From Isoetes taiwanensis (Eukaryota > Streptophyta > Lycopodiopsida > Isoetales > Isoetaceae), in assembly GCA_021234155.1 (NCBI GenBank), contig JAJEKV010000051.1, positions 4,902,698-4,966,697 on the forward strand: a DNA stretch of 64,000 nt, given 5' to 3'. Under the pieces are notes generated by a model. The model was not told the origin of the DNA. It saw only the letters and a list, made by a program, of their open reading frames with translations, and ran no database searches. Positions 14,313 through 26,276 of this stretch are shown here, one piece after another. How positions within the stretch are numbered: position 1 is the stretch's first letter; each line of letters opens with the position of its first letter. The position numbers and the translations under genes are program-made.

Positions 14313-16361
14313 TCACCCACCGATGTCTTCGCAGCAGCCTTTAATAGGGCATGAATTGACATACGATATGGTAATACTTGAGAGACAATAACGCTTTCTA
14401 GCCCTCAGATAAGGTCTACAGCTATCAACATGTACAAATTTAAGCGCCCGAAAGGGTAGAATATCCCTCTTGTCATATCTTGTGGTCTTATAGACCCCGG
14501 TAATATTATTGACAATCTCAATTGATAAATTCAGGAAATTAACCTTGTAGCCCCGGGGGTTTTCCAAATTCATACCTTGTGTGCAAAGATCGCTCTTCCT
14601 TGATTCCAAGTCCGCTTCATATCATATATATTGAGCCCATCCATTGAGTCTCCAAGTACTGTCTTCTGAAATTCTCTAAATATGGGACAGTTTATAGCAA
14701 GCAGGTCATCAATATATCTAAAAATGTATTTAAACATACCAATTTCCTTGTATCTGCCCTGAAATGCTAGTTTTTTAATGAAATTTACCTCAAACCAGTA
14801 AGATATAGGTTGCACCAGCTTGGGCTACATGCAAATCCCATGGGGATCCCACATACCCAAGCTATTTTTTTCACCCATTGCAATGAAACAGCTTGGACAA
14901 AAGCCAATGATTAGCTCTAATGAAGATATGGTGTTCCATTTTAGACCAAAGATTTGCCTTTTGGATCCATCTTAAACCACTTAGTGCTGAACCCATTAGG
15001 GCCCCGTTTAATCCATAATTCATTGTTCCGATGCCTACTTTTCTGCCATTTCCAAGAAGCATTAATAATCAATTCTATGACAGTGCAGATTCCATTATCC
15101 CCAAGTAGTGGAATGTTTTCATAACATCTGGTTATGTCAGCCACAAAGATGTCATGAATTTTGGAAGGAAGGTTAATAACCACATCATAAACCGAAAGTT
15201 AATCACCCAACTCGTATTAACTTTCCCTGGCATTAAAGTGTGGACATTGGCACTTAACATCATGGCAATGTCAGGCCAGCAATTCAAAATATCATTGAGC
15301 CCAGCTGTAACTATTTGTGAGATCTCCGTATATATGGTATTATGGGCATTAGTGATCCATCTATAGTCATGCTTATGTGCCTTGTATACCCCAAGTAGGT
15401 AAGGCAGCCTTTCAGATTCAAAGCCAATATACCCAATTAAATGTTGTATATCCTCCTTAATCTTTGTCTCAGATCTCCTTTGTCGCTTAGGGATGATCAA
15501 AAAATCATGGTCGTTCGCCTTTTCTAATGCCATATCCCTAACATGTTCAGGGCATATAAAGGCTGGATTGTTAGTGGCCTTATCAACTCCTGAGACATAG
15601 AAGTTAGTTGCAAGCCATTCCATGTTTCTGATAACACTTGGATCCATCAAAGCAAATTTTCGCAGACCCTCTCATTTTTCATGGCGATTTTAATTCTCGC
15701 TGATGGCAATATCAAGAACCCTCACTTTGAAGTTTACCTTTTCATCATCACTAATATCTGGATAAGAGAACCTATGTGCCTCAAAGAAGGAATCACATAC
15801 TTTCCCAATCTCCTCTTCAAATTCTTTAATGACCAAAACCCTATTAGGAATATGATTGAGGCCTTTTCTAAACATATTTCTGAGCATTATATTTCTGACA
15901 ATAGTAATCTTAGTGGTACGTACATGCCCAATCATAGGGTCCACAAAGGTGGCCACATTAGGATTTTTGCAAGGGCAAGGGACCTTAGTGTCTTGTGCAA
16001 AAATGTAGAAAGGTTTATAAAATAAATCACGGAGATTTTCACAATACTTCCAGCCAAACATGGTGTTGTCCATCATGTCCTGCCCAATCTCACTGAAACA
16101 CTCAGTAGCTACATTGTGAAAAATCCTTGGTAAACAGATTTGATCCTGCACCTTGGACAAAAAGGTACAGTGTATGATTCTAAACTTGTTTTTGGGCCTC
16201 TCATCTATCAAGGAGAGTCTTCCTTGACAGTTCTTGGTAATTGACTTAGACAACTGCATCATAAACATACTTTTAATACTAGTAAAGCAAGAAAAACCCA
16301 AAAAACAAAATTCTGGCTTTACCACCCCAAATGGTAGTGGATTTTTTTTAAAAAAAGCCAA
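14313..16361 (-). pseudogene. reverse transcriptase of unusual class, frameshifted
   Basis: Read 5' to 3' on the minus strand. First comes a region with CPCKN, then DPMIGHV and RKGLNHIP (about 15845-15977). A segment with LPYLLGVYKAHKH and RWITNAHN follows (about 15350-15420). Motif A is FVADITRCYENIPL (near 15100-15150), motif B GIPMGFACSPSWC (about 14800-14850) and the catalytic box FRYIDDLLAIN at about 14690-14720 (YIDD at 14705-14716). A C-terminal stretch with YDKRDILPF is near 14460-14480. The two catalytic Asp of YIDD and the Asp of motif A are intact. Frameshifts occur near 15670, 15185 and 14785, so the copy is inactive. The fold is clearly an RT, but the family assignment (Penelope-like or a separate lineage) is uncertain. 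Confidence 0.75.
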
Positions 16362-18165
16362 GTGGCAATGGTCTGTAATAACAGAGTGGATTAATCATAG
16401 AGTTACCCAGCTACATTTCAGAGTATATCCTACTATGCACAAAATCAGTGTAGATTATGAAGAAGGTACAAACATACCATGTAATCATGTTGAGTAGTCC
16501 AGCACAACCGCTCCAGAAGTAGCCTTCCCACGAGTGTCAGTGCCTTTGTTCTTGGTGACTGAATATCCAGCAGGTATTTGTGTGCCAATGCACTCAACAG
16601 ATGTACTATCCGAACCAGCAGGAGCCTCATTAACCGGCTTTGTAGTCATCCTTGGTGGTCTTGTAACACTGCTCAACTTACTGCAAGAAGTGCTAGCAGA
16701 GGTCTTACTAATGGTTCTGCTACTATTGTTGCTAGCAGCCTGACCCATATCCTTCAGGAAAGAAATGGGTTTGATAGTCTTTTCGCATATATCCACCATT
16801 TTACACCTGCTGAGATTCAGTTTCAGATCTGACCAAGGATCAGCAGCTAGCTTCATGGTCATATGGATTAAAATCTCCCTCACATCCAAGTATGCAATGA
16901 ATGCCATGATACTAGTCTTCAGAGGACCTTTGAGGAAGCCCCTGAATGTAACCATCTGTGCAGCTGCAGACATGTCTGGATAAAGAGTATCCAAGTTGTT
17001 TAGCATATACCGCACTCCGGATCGCTTTTTATGTCATATTGTCCCGACATGTCGCTTTTTATTTTTCTTTTTGTCTCCTCCTTCACACACACATTTAATG
17101 TAGGGGCATAAAGTTCTCCATATTCTTTTTAGATAGAATTCATCCCCGCCAATATTGGGGTATGCCATGTGCCCCTTCCCGCTAACATACATATACTTAC
17201 TCTTGGTGCACTTTTTATCAAAAAACGAGTATCCACATTGCACTTGATCTCTTCTTTGTTCACAAATTTCTCCAATGCATGGTCTGCAAGTATTGGCGCA
17301 GAAGAATCGGGTCTTTAGTCGTCACCAAGTAGGATCCATGTATCTTTGCTAATAGGAGCAAGTGCACCAAAATTTTGGTCCTCCAAATCCCTTGATTACA
17401 TAGAAGAGCATGGTTCTCTACCAGCGCCAGGGATTATAGGAAAGTTAAGACACTGCTCAAAGTGAACTCAAAGGTATCAATGTCACCAAATTCCCATCCT
17501 CAATTATTGTTGCTATTCAGATTAGCCTTATCCCTGCTCAAGAAGTATTGATTCAAAAGGGTCATCCTCATCGGCCCTCATTGCAAGATTGTAATCGCGA
17601 CTTGTTTTAGCATTGATCTTATTGGCCTTTTCAAGCGCCTTAAGACCAATCAGATACTGACTTTTGCATGTGTCCTCCTCTCATACCCATTGGTAAATCA
17701 AATCGGTAGATTATCAGAGAGTTCATCAACAACCTTGACGATCTTGTCAACGCCATTGCCCCGCCTTTGTTGATAATTGGAAATGCCTTGACCCATTGAT
17801 TGAAACCGAGATGTGAAATGGCAGAATACTGTCCCGGACCCCTGGCTGCTTCCTTTTGTATAATATACTCATGGGCCCTGATTTGTCTGATGCAAAGATA
17901 GTATACTCGCAGACAAAGATAGTTTGGCACTTCGATTTGAAGTATCCGCACTCTAATATCGCTGAGTTCTTTGTTCCATGTGGGTAACACGGGCTTTCAA
18001 AGGTCGCTTCGCTTCCTCGTATTCAAAGCATGATGGTCAAAGTGAATCATACAAATAAACATAGATAACTCATACTGCAAATGTCTTAATGCTATAACAT
18101 TAAATACTTGAGTCCCAGATTTCGGTGACCCTGGTAAGACCAGGGAACTGAAGTTCCTAAAAAAA
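16362..18165 (-). other. upstream coding-like segments of the RT element, family unknown
   Basis: Several minus-strand segments read as protein: 17015-16485 (Ser/Thr-rich second half, ending near a GTATGT donor at about 16475), 17243-17034 (Cys- and Lys-rich), an acidic piece at about 17640-17545 (ALEKANKINAK then ADEDDPFESILL) and 17990-17640. A long pyrimidine-rich stretch ending ATGCAG at about 16255 looks like a splice acceptor leading into the RT part. I recognise no domain. These are most likely N-terminal exons of the same element. Confidence 0.4.
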
Positions 18166-20386
18166 TCCAGTCCACACTAGCCTTAGCAAAAGCCCACTAG
18201 CCATGACATCTACTATGGTCAATCCCATATGTAGTATTATCAGCCCATACTCGGAATATTTCCATGATGGCACCAACTATCTTAGGACATCAACTATTTA
18301 ATCTATAGCATCGTTTTATGACATGATACAAAGCCAAAGTAGGTCAAAGAAGACAATAGCTGGTTCTTTAGACATAAGTGATATCCAAACCGAGAAGATT
18401 TAAAGGTTTACCAATAGTGGTCCATCATCAACACTTAAACCATAGTACTGATGCCGTCTTACAACCTAGAGTTAAATCCTTATTTATTTCGAAATAAGAA
18501 TTAAGGCTACATATAATACACTTGTTATCTCTTGATCTATTAGCATGGTTTTTTGATGTAGAACACAAATGTATAAATAAACCATGCTCATAGTAAAGGC
18601 ATCACACTGAACACCAAACAGTACTGTAAACATGATCATTTACTATTGTATTCAATAAAAGGCAGCCAACAGGCCCATAACTATAACAGTATATTGAGTA
18701 CAAAAATCATTGCCACGCATAATAGTTCAAGGGTAAAAGGAGTAGCATAATAAATTGCTAATATCAGATGCTTATAACCATAGCAAAGTAGCACGTAAAT
18801 AAAAGTCGAACATATAATCATTCAGAATGTTTCATATGCCAGAAACTTTTCCCAATGTAAACAGTGGCACAGATAGATCAAAATGTCAAAACAGCAATAC
18901 TAAGATAGGTATTTCTTCCCTTTTTCCAACTGAAAACCATTTGTAGTATTGAGGATAGTTTCCTTATAAACTTCCCATAGCCATCACCTTCTTCCTTAGC
19001 CAGATATGAACTTGAAAGTAAAAAAACCACAATAAGAGGAGAAACCGGTACCTGCAGCCAACCAACACCACATTAGCAAGAATTTGGTACGAGTGAGGGG
19101 CTGTAGGTACATTAGGTTTCTCACTCTTCACCGATCACCTATTGTAGCCTTTTTACCCCAAATCCATTCCATGCTAAATAAAAGATGCAACAAAGGTTTA
19201 TTTTAATACCACGTATATAAGTTTTAAATAACCAGCAGATATTTCATGTGGTACAGTAAAACCCAGCATGAAGCAAACTACTTCTATAAATGAATCACAA
19301 GTTCGGGATGCAAAATCCAGAGTACATCTCTATATTCTCAAGTGTATGGTTATGTTTAAGCAATCCTTACTACCTCCTGGACCAAGATAAGTATCAAACA
19401 TGCAGGAACAAGTACTTAATCAAATAATTTTTAAACATACTACACTCAGATCGATCAAACCCGAAAAGTCTTCATTATCATATTCAAGGTCTTTCCCCGT
19501 ATCGTGGACCCGATTCCCCGATGTTGGCGCCAGCTTGTTTATGCCCTTCACCATCATACTTATTCATATATCCCCGCTTCAGGCTCCCGTGATCCTGATT
19601 GTAAGACCAAGGGCTTTTAGACCCAAAGATAGTTCCCCTCAATCCATCTCACTTTCCACCGGGCTTATCGGGCTATAAGACAAGCACGAAATTCTTTTGC
19701 AAGCCACCCTCCTCTAGAGGGCTTTCTTCATCGGAACTAAATGGGTATCCGTCCCAATCAAACTCCTTTATAATATACAGCATATTGCATTTATTCCCTC
19801 CCATTTTTCTGTACTACTAGGGTAAGAGATGCAATACTACAAAGACGTATAACCCAACGATCAAACTGTGGGAATCTAGGCCACAAAGACTAAGTTTATC
19901 TTATATTCAGCCTATGTTACATGCCGAAGCCTTAATCTTATAGTATCCATAAATCCAATGTCGATTATCTCACCTTGAGTAGCTTAATCTTGTGCCGATT
20001 TGATATCTCCCACGATTCATATCCATCCATTGCCAAAAGTCATAGCCTAGTAGCCGTGGGACCAAACATGGTTTGTGTAGAGCGCCAGTAAAGCGCCGGA
20101 TTTTGGTACCCTAAAATCGAACTTACAGCAATTTTCGTTATTCTGATAAATAGACTTAAGCGCCTACACTTGTAATATGATTTTGATTTACATCCTCATA
20201 ATTCCATAACCACTATACATACCATATACCATTAACCAAGTCCATGATATGGTGCAAAAAAAATATATTAACCATGTATGAGCAACCCACGCACAAATGC
20301 CAATGGTTTCCAAGTCCAACCGCCAATAATACCCATCTAATGCAAATGTATAATACAAGAAGACAAGCATTTTTAAAAAAAAAAAG
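18166..20386. repeat. right copy of 2.2-kb direct repeat
   Basis: Direct-orientation partner of 11771-13981. It carries numerous 1-5 bp indels relative to the left copy, for example around 18750-18900, 19085-19260 and 19490-19700. It ends in an A tract near 20375-20385. In the orientation of the reverse transcriptase this copy is the upstream one. Confidence 0.93.
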
Positions 20387-20870
20387 CACATCATAATGCC
20401 TCTGTGGTTGGGCTTAATTCACCATATCCCCGCCACCTGATCATTATCGGAAATTTGTGCCATATTCACCATCGAATTTTGATTATTTTATTCAATAAGC
20501 ATTTTTAAAGCCAAACCCTTATTTCCGCATTTCTATCTTGCTTTCATCTTCATTCTCCATAATGTTTCTCTCAGGAACCTAGCTCAAGTTTGAGCTTTTC
20601 TCATAGTAGTTGATTTCTTTCTTCCCAATATTCTTCCTTTTAGCTTTTAAGTTCAATGGATCTTTGCCTTTAAATGTGCTCCAAATTCATAGAGTTTGTG
20701 ATATTAGTGAATCTGAAACTAAAAAATATAATGGCATTCTTTAAGCCTTATTAAAACCTTAGAAGCCACCTGCAAAGTCATGGTAATAAAATTTATTGTG
20801 TAAAGTAATTTGAATTGATTGTCAAAATATGACTTTCACCTCGATTAATTTCATTCTCCGCCATGGAGGG
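20387..20870. other. AT-rich spacer, nothing recognised
   Basis: Non-coding, AT-rich DNA between the right direct repeat and the LINE. No motif or repeat was identified. Confidence 0.4.
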
Positions 20871-22639
20871 CGTCCTCCGCGGCGCTGCACCTTGTTTGTA
20901 TAATGTTCAAAAGCATGAAGTAGAGACTTATGGGGGGGAGTCATGGTGAGGTGCCATGGTGATGTGCTTTAGCGGGCTTTTTGTGGAACCTCATAACTTC
21001 TCGTGATCCCGGACTAAGCAAGCCGCATCTTTGGTTCGCTGGAAAGCGCCAGTGATCCTTCTTTTGCACATATTTTCTTTGGTTTTGCCAGTTTGGGGTT
21101 GGATTTGATCCCCCCCTTGCGGCCTTTTGTTGTAAAACCCCGAGCATGGTGGGCTGCACTTCTGACCGAAGCACTGGGCCCCGAGAAGGTCCTGGTGGAT
21201 TCGTGGTCGATGCCGCGGGAGGAAAGAAAGGAGGCAAAATATATCCAAACCCGCCGCCTTTGGCACCGGATCTTCAAGAGCCAATTCTTAGCCGATGTAT
21301 CCAAAGAGGGCTACTGGGATTCCCGTGAGCCGCTTTGGGAATTCTAGATGGAGAATAGAGAGGTGGTGCCCAGCTCAATGTCCACCTTTGGAGTCTGTAA
21401 CTTTTTCATCCTTTGTGTTGGTGTGAATGGTGATGTGCCAGAGGACCCCTCGAGCAGATATCTGCAGCCTTCCCCGAGGTGGGTGCCTCAACCGCAACGA
21501 GCCCCAACTCCTCATGCATGGAAAGGTAATGACACTGCGTCTCGCCTTTCAGGCCTAGGTTTTCTGATTGATTAGGCAACCGCTGCAAAGCGTAAAGTGC
21601 AGAGAAAAGTTCTAGGTGATGAGGCACCGCTTATCTTAGAGCAGAAATAAGAAGGATTTGCAGTTTTTAAATCATTACCTCCTCGCTAGAAATCAATCAC
21701 CGTAAGTATGTGCGATACAGAATTTGGTTGCATCTTCTCGGGTGTTAGGCCATTTCAATCGGGCCTTTTGGATATGCGAGGCTTGGGTAATCGGGCACGC
21801 TCGCCTTTTTTAAGAGGCCGGGTTGCTCCATATGTGACCCCAAGTCTCCTGGGTAATAATTTTTTTTATTATGGTTGATTCTCGAGGCCACCTGCGGAGC
21901 AGCTTGGTCTCGCATGGAGGGCACGCATGGGAGGGGCCTATGTTTTGTTCCAAAGATTATGCTCCGTGTGTCTCTTCCGGCTAGGGCTGTCAGCTAGAGT
22001 GCCATGTTGGCTTCAAACCCGGATCCGGGCCCGCGAGATGATGGTGCCCGAAGTTTTAGTGGCCATGGCCAAAGGCCTGAACTCATAGCGACTCGACAGG
22101 GGTGCACCACGATATGTGTAGGGTATTCCCAAGCATGAGATGGTACCTCGTGAGTCTTGTGGTTAAAAGTGGTGATTTTTATTCTTACTTCCGCTTGGAC
22201 TTGCTCAATGGGGAGAGAGTTGGCAATGTTTCCCTCGCTAAGGCTTCACCAAGATAAACCTCACTCAAAGACCCAAGCAGCAGAAAGCAAATAGTGGTTG
22301 GTCCGCCACCCTCCTCGCGACTTGTTCCTCCCTGGGTTGAAGGCTGTGGGAGCGTGGGCGCCCGTGAGACACAACCAACCCTCCTCCTCGTATGGTGGAT
22401 CCCCGAGGTCTCAGAGGGAGACTTGCAATGCATTGAAGAGCTGCGCCAGAAAAAGGAAGGGTGGCAACAAGTTTTTCTAGGAGGCGAGCTCGTGTGAGAG
22501 CTCCTCAAGAGGATCACTTAGCCCATCCAGCCCACCGCATGTCCCTCCTCAAGTGGATCGAATGGTGATTGATCGTAGTCCGTAACTTTTCTTCCCCGGG
22601 TCGAGATAGTGTTGAGGCATGTGAGGCTTTAAAGGGGAT

Positions 22640-23330
22640 CCCCGACCCTTGGTGCACAAACGCAATCTGCATGGATAAGAAAATTCTATCTTGAATGTGA
22701 GAGGCATCAAATCCTTCCTAATAAGCTTGTTAACGCCTCGCCATGGGTCGCGGAAGAATCTTAATCCGCATATCTTGTGTTTGCGTGAGCATAAATGTGC
22801 CGAGGTGATATTACCAATCAATGAATATCTTGGGTAATCGCGACGTATCGGCCGCATACCCGCAAACGCGGCCGGAGGTACTTTGATTTGTTGAAAAATG
22901 GGTGTACATGTAACCTTTTCAGCCACGATATAGCCAAGGCCAAGGCGATTAAATGGAAGGAGGGCCAGTCCGAAAGGGGCTTTATCAATGTGTATGCACC
23001 AATTGGGGCCACTCAGAGGTTGCTTATGGGGCAATAATTATGTAAATAAGCCCAATCCTTGGTATGGGTTCTACATGGTTTGTCCCGGGTGACTTTAACA
23101 TGGTGGAGCTCCCTGTGAGGACGTGCATGGTATTGGTCTCAGATATTGTGTGGGTTTTGAGCGTGACCAATGGCTTAGGTTTGTGCAGAGAGGGGTTGGA
23201 CATTTCCCCCGATCGAATTTTACTTGGTGCAATAATTGGGGCATGGTAGGGCATACTCTAGTACGGATAGAGTTTATGGCACTCCAGCCAGCCTTTGGAT
23301 TATGCTCCAGCCTTCACTAGGGTGAATGTT
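22640..23330 (+). pseudogene. LINE endonuclease remnant
   Basis: Three frames must be combined. NVYAPIGATQRLL lies at about 22985-23030, PGDFNMVELP at about 23085-23115 and NFTWCNNWG at 23216-23242, followed by LQPAFGLCSSLH-like text near 23280-23320. GDFNM and FTWxNxW are hallmarks of the exonuclease-endonuclease-phosphatase domain that nicks target DNA for LINE insertion. An upstream ILCLREHKC-like stretch near 22780 fits the LQEHK motif. Heavily frameshifted. Confidence 0.85.
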
Positions 23331-23999
23331 CTCCATCTCTGTCTCGATCACACTCCCCATCATTCAAATGCTTCATGACCACCCACCGCCGCCTCTCGTG
23401 ACGGTTTTAAGCTTAACACAAGCTTTCAAGATCCGGAGTTCACACCGGCTCAGAAGCTCATTTGGCAGCAGATATTTAGCCAGATAGCTTAATGAGTGCA
23501 ATGGTTACAGATTGGCTAGGGTAAAACAATTTATGAAAGAATGGGGCGAAAAAGGCTTTGGCCTCCAAAATAGCCGCAGTTGGATGCCTTATAAGAACTG
23601 AGTCTCTTAGAGGGCTGGTCTCCCGATGGCTTCGCGGAGCGCCAGGTGCTTCACGATCGAGGTTGAGGAGGAGGCCAAGGTGTCGCAGCCGTGGTCAAAG
23701 CAGTTTGACGGGCTGAAGCAACCCCCCACTCCTGTTCTAAAGTCTTTTTCCGAAAGCAGCCGTAAGAAGTATGCGCAGCAGCCCATGGCGACATAGTTAC
23801 ACCCCGTGGAGTGTTGTTGCAAAGAACCGATGCTATCAAGGCCTTTGTAGCAAAAGACCATGAAACATTTTTCAAGGAGAGCCCGCCTCTCACAGAGTGT
23901 TTTTCAAGAGTCGGTGCCGGCCAAGGTATCGCTAAGAATCTCAGCCTTCAAAGACAGAGCTTAGAGGAGCCGCTGACAAAGTGTGGAGTTGGGGATGGT

Positions 24000-25640
24000 C
24001 ACCGCTGGTTCTAATAAGTGTCCGGATTAGATGGAATACCAGTGGAGTTTTTCAGAAGTACCGGAATGGGTGGGGACTCTTGCAGTGTGTATGTGGATCT
24101 TTGGGGAATAACTCGATGCATCCTCCTAATACTGTGTTGTATTTCACTTCTATACCCAAGTGTAAGCATCCCAATCCATCAATGACTGAGGCCTATTAAT
24201 TGCTGTTCCAGTGTAAAATCATTGCTAAGGCTTTCATCGAGAGGCTTAAGCCAAGACTAGTACACTTATTAAGGCAAGAGTACCGGTTTTATACCACAAA
24301 TGAACATTCTTCATAATGTGGTCACGCTTTTGAGGGAGTGCATTGGGCTCAGAGGGATGAGGCAGCCCCTTTTTCTTGCTCGATTTTGCCGGGCGCTTAT
24401 GACAAGCAGCAATGGCGCTCTGGCGATATGATGCGTGCCTTTGGGTGCGACCTAGCTCAGGAAACGTTATGAAGCTGCACGGTCTCCGCGAGGGGCTTAC
24501 GCAGGTGTCAGGTGAGACCTCTTCAATCTTCTCTCAGGCCCAGGCATTAGCGTGGATGTCCGCTGGCCCCTTTCCCGCTCACTATAGTGGCAAGCCTTCA
24601 GCCTTTTCGTAAGTGCGCTGTCGATAATGGTGCAAGGTCTCCCAAGATGGCCGAGATGGGTATTTTAACAGTTTGCAATCAATTTGTGATGATACATTCC
24701 TCTTTCTTCGGCGTGATGAGTCCACCCGTGCGCCTGAATATTTTAGATGCCTTCTTTAGCTTCGTGGTGCTTGCTTAATCAGTCGGCGTTTCCTACTGTG
24801 GGTACCGGAGGAACCTCCTCCGCGGGTTGAAGCCGTCTTCGGCTCTACACCACAACGCCAAACCGCTGGGCATACCATTTGGCTTACATTAATGCTAGTA
24901 ATTTAAGGAGACATTGGCTGCATCTTAAGCAAAGATTCGAACCTGGTGGAGGGAAGTGAACTCACCATGTATCGTAGGATTTCGATAGCCAAGTCGGCAA
25001 TTTAGCACTCATGTCTACGCCAGCCCGCCAGATACTTCGCGCCGTGAAAAGTGTGGTTAAGGAGTTGGATGACACCATTCGCGAATTTTGTTTGGGAGGA
25101 AATGAGAGGGGGCTGGGCGCTGGAAGGTCGTGATGGTGGAAGTGTAAAGGCCCCGCAGCGGCTGGGCTTAGGTATGCTTGATGTGTCCTTGCACACCTAA
25201 GGTTCGTGTCAAATTATCCGCGGGGCTTTTGTTGCGGTGAGCAACAATCCCCAGGATTGGCTCTGTTGGCACAGTCACTACGCCACTCTATTGTGTTTAG
25301 GACAGCGCAATTCCTACTACTTGCCGGGTCTGCTTGAGGATTTGCGTCATTTTCCTCATGTCACTTTTCTTTAAAGGTCTCACACCAAGGTGGTCAAGGT
25401 TCTTCTTTCGACCCTAGCAGGTGTATGGTAGCCTCATCGCCTCTTTCTTTGGGTACCCTTGGATTCTCAGATCTCCTTGGCCTTCTTCCTACACCTGTGG
25501 TTTCAACATTGGCGGATTGCCGCAGTGGGTAACATCCATCCGTCAAGTGGATCGTATTGGGAGGGTCATCTGCCTGCGGGAGTTTTTCGACGGTCTTCTA
25601 CGCTGGGACATTCTGACTTGGGCTGCACTTAATGCTATTC
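24000..25640 (+). pseudogene. LINE reverse transcriptase remnant
   Basis: The early RT motif reads FTSIPKCKHPN (about 24145-24180), then I-I-A-K-A-F-I-E-R-L-K-P after a stop, matching plant LINE IPKxxxP...KVLxxRLKP. The catalytic box appears as CDDTFLFLRRDEST from about 24685, in place of the usual F/L-A-DD-T-F-L-F, so both catalytic Asp are kept. Downstream text to 25640 is too broken to assign. The enzyme would copy LINE RNA at the nicked target. Confidence 0.85.
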
Positions 25641-26276
25641 CATTGTAGCTTGTCTTCTCAAGTCAATCGCGCTTTGGAAGTCGTGATAGTGCGGACTTGA
25701 TGCATTCCGGCCAGAGACGGGCTATGGGTTTAGCGCCGTGACATTAGCCGCTTTCTCGGATAAGTGGTCACTTATCCGTGGGGAGGTGTTGGTCTGCCAT
25801 GTGGAAGTGGGCATGGAATACATTGCCTCCTCCTAAAAGACCACGATCCCGGAACGGAATGGAATGGAAACACCGATGGACAATGGATCATCTGGACACC
25901 AACATCTGACGCGGAACATCCGACCCCACAAACGGGACCGGGGAGTCTTTCTTCCTAGTAGCTTGGTCGTATGGGCTGCCGTGCCAGGGTTCCATTTATG
26001 CAGCTTGGCTTCCGTGGGTTGATTTGGAAAGACTGAGAGCCTAAGATCTTCCAGGAATGCAAACAGTCCCTTCTTGCGTTACCCGATCTTGAGGCATAAG
26101 TTGTGGTGCTTACTGTCTCAAGCTTGTCCGGCATCAGCTATGAAATGGTCGACATTCCTACAGATTGTGAATCATGATGGCACTTTACTTCTTAGCACCA
26201 CACTTATCATCAGACTTGATCAAGATTCTAGTGGTTTAATATATTCCTATATTCTTCAAGAAAAAAAAAAAAAAAA

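Larger units (their letters stand above)
11771..20386 (-). mobile_element. retroelement with YIDD-box RT between 2.2-kb direct repeats
   Basis: Two long direct repeats (11771-13981 and 18166-20386) enclose about 4.2 kb of minus-strand coding-like DNA. That DNA includes a reverse transcriptase (14313-16361) and upstream reading segments. No protease, integrase, RNase H, CCHC knuckle, primer-binding site or polypurine tract was found, so a normal LTR retrotransposon is unlikely. Long direct repeats that include coding sequence, plus apparent introns, are known from Penelope-like elements. The RT motifs do not let me assign the class firmly. A segmental duplication around an RT insertion is the alternative. 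Confidence 0.6.
20871..26276 (+). mobile_element. L1-type LINE, full-length-like but decayed
   Basis: Plus-strand element ending in a 16-nt A tract at 26261-26276. From about 22600 it shows an apurinic endonuclease-like region, and from about 24000 an RT region, in the order expected for LINE ORF2. The 5' part (about 20900-22500) has broken open segments that may be ORF1, but I see no clear zinc knuckle, so the left boundary is approximate. Frameshifts and stops are frequent throughout. No target-site duplication was established. Confidence 0.8.

Noticed and set aside
11771-20386. Ordinary LTR retrotransposon with 2.2-kb LTRs
   Set aside because: No primer-binding site or polypurine tract at the inner repeat edges, no integrase, protease or RNase H motifs, and the RT motifs are of another kind.
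20991-21304. Overlapping minus-strand frames of about 97 codons
   Set aside because: They lie antisense to the LINE and have no recognisable domain.
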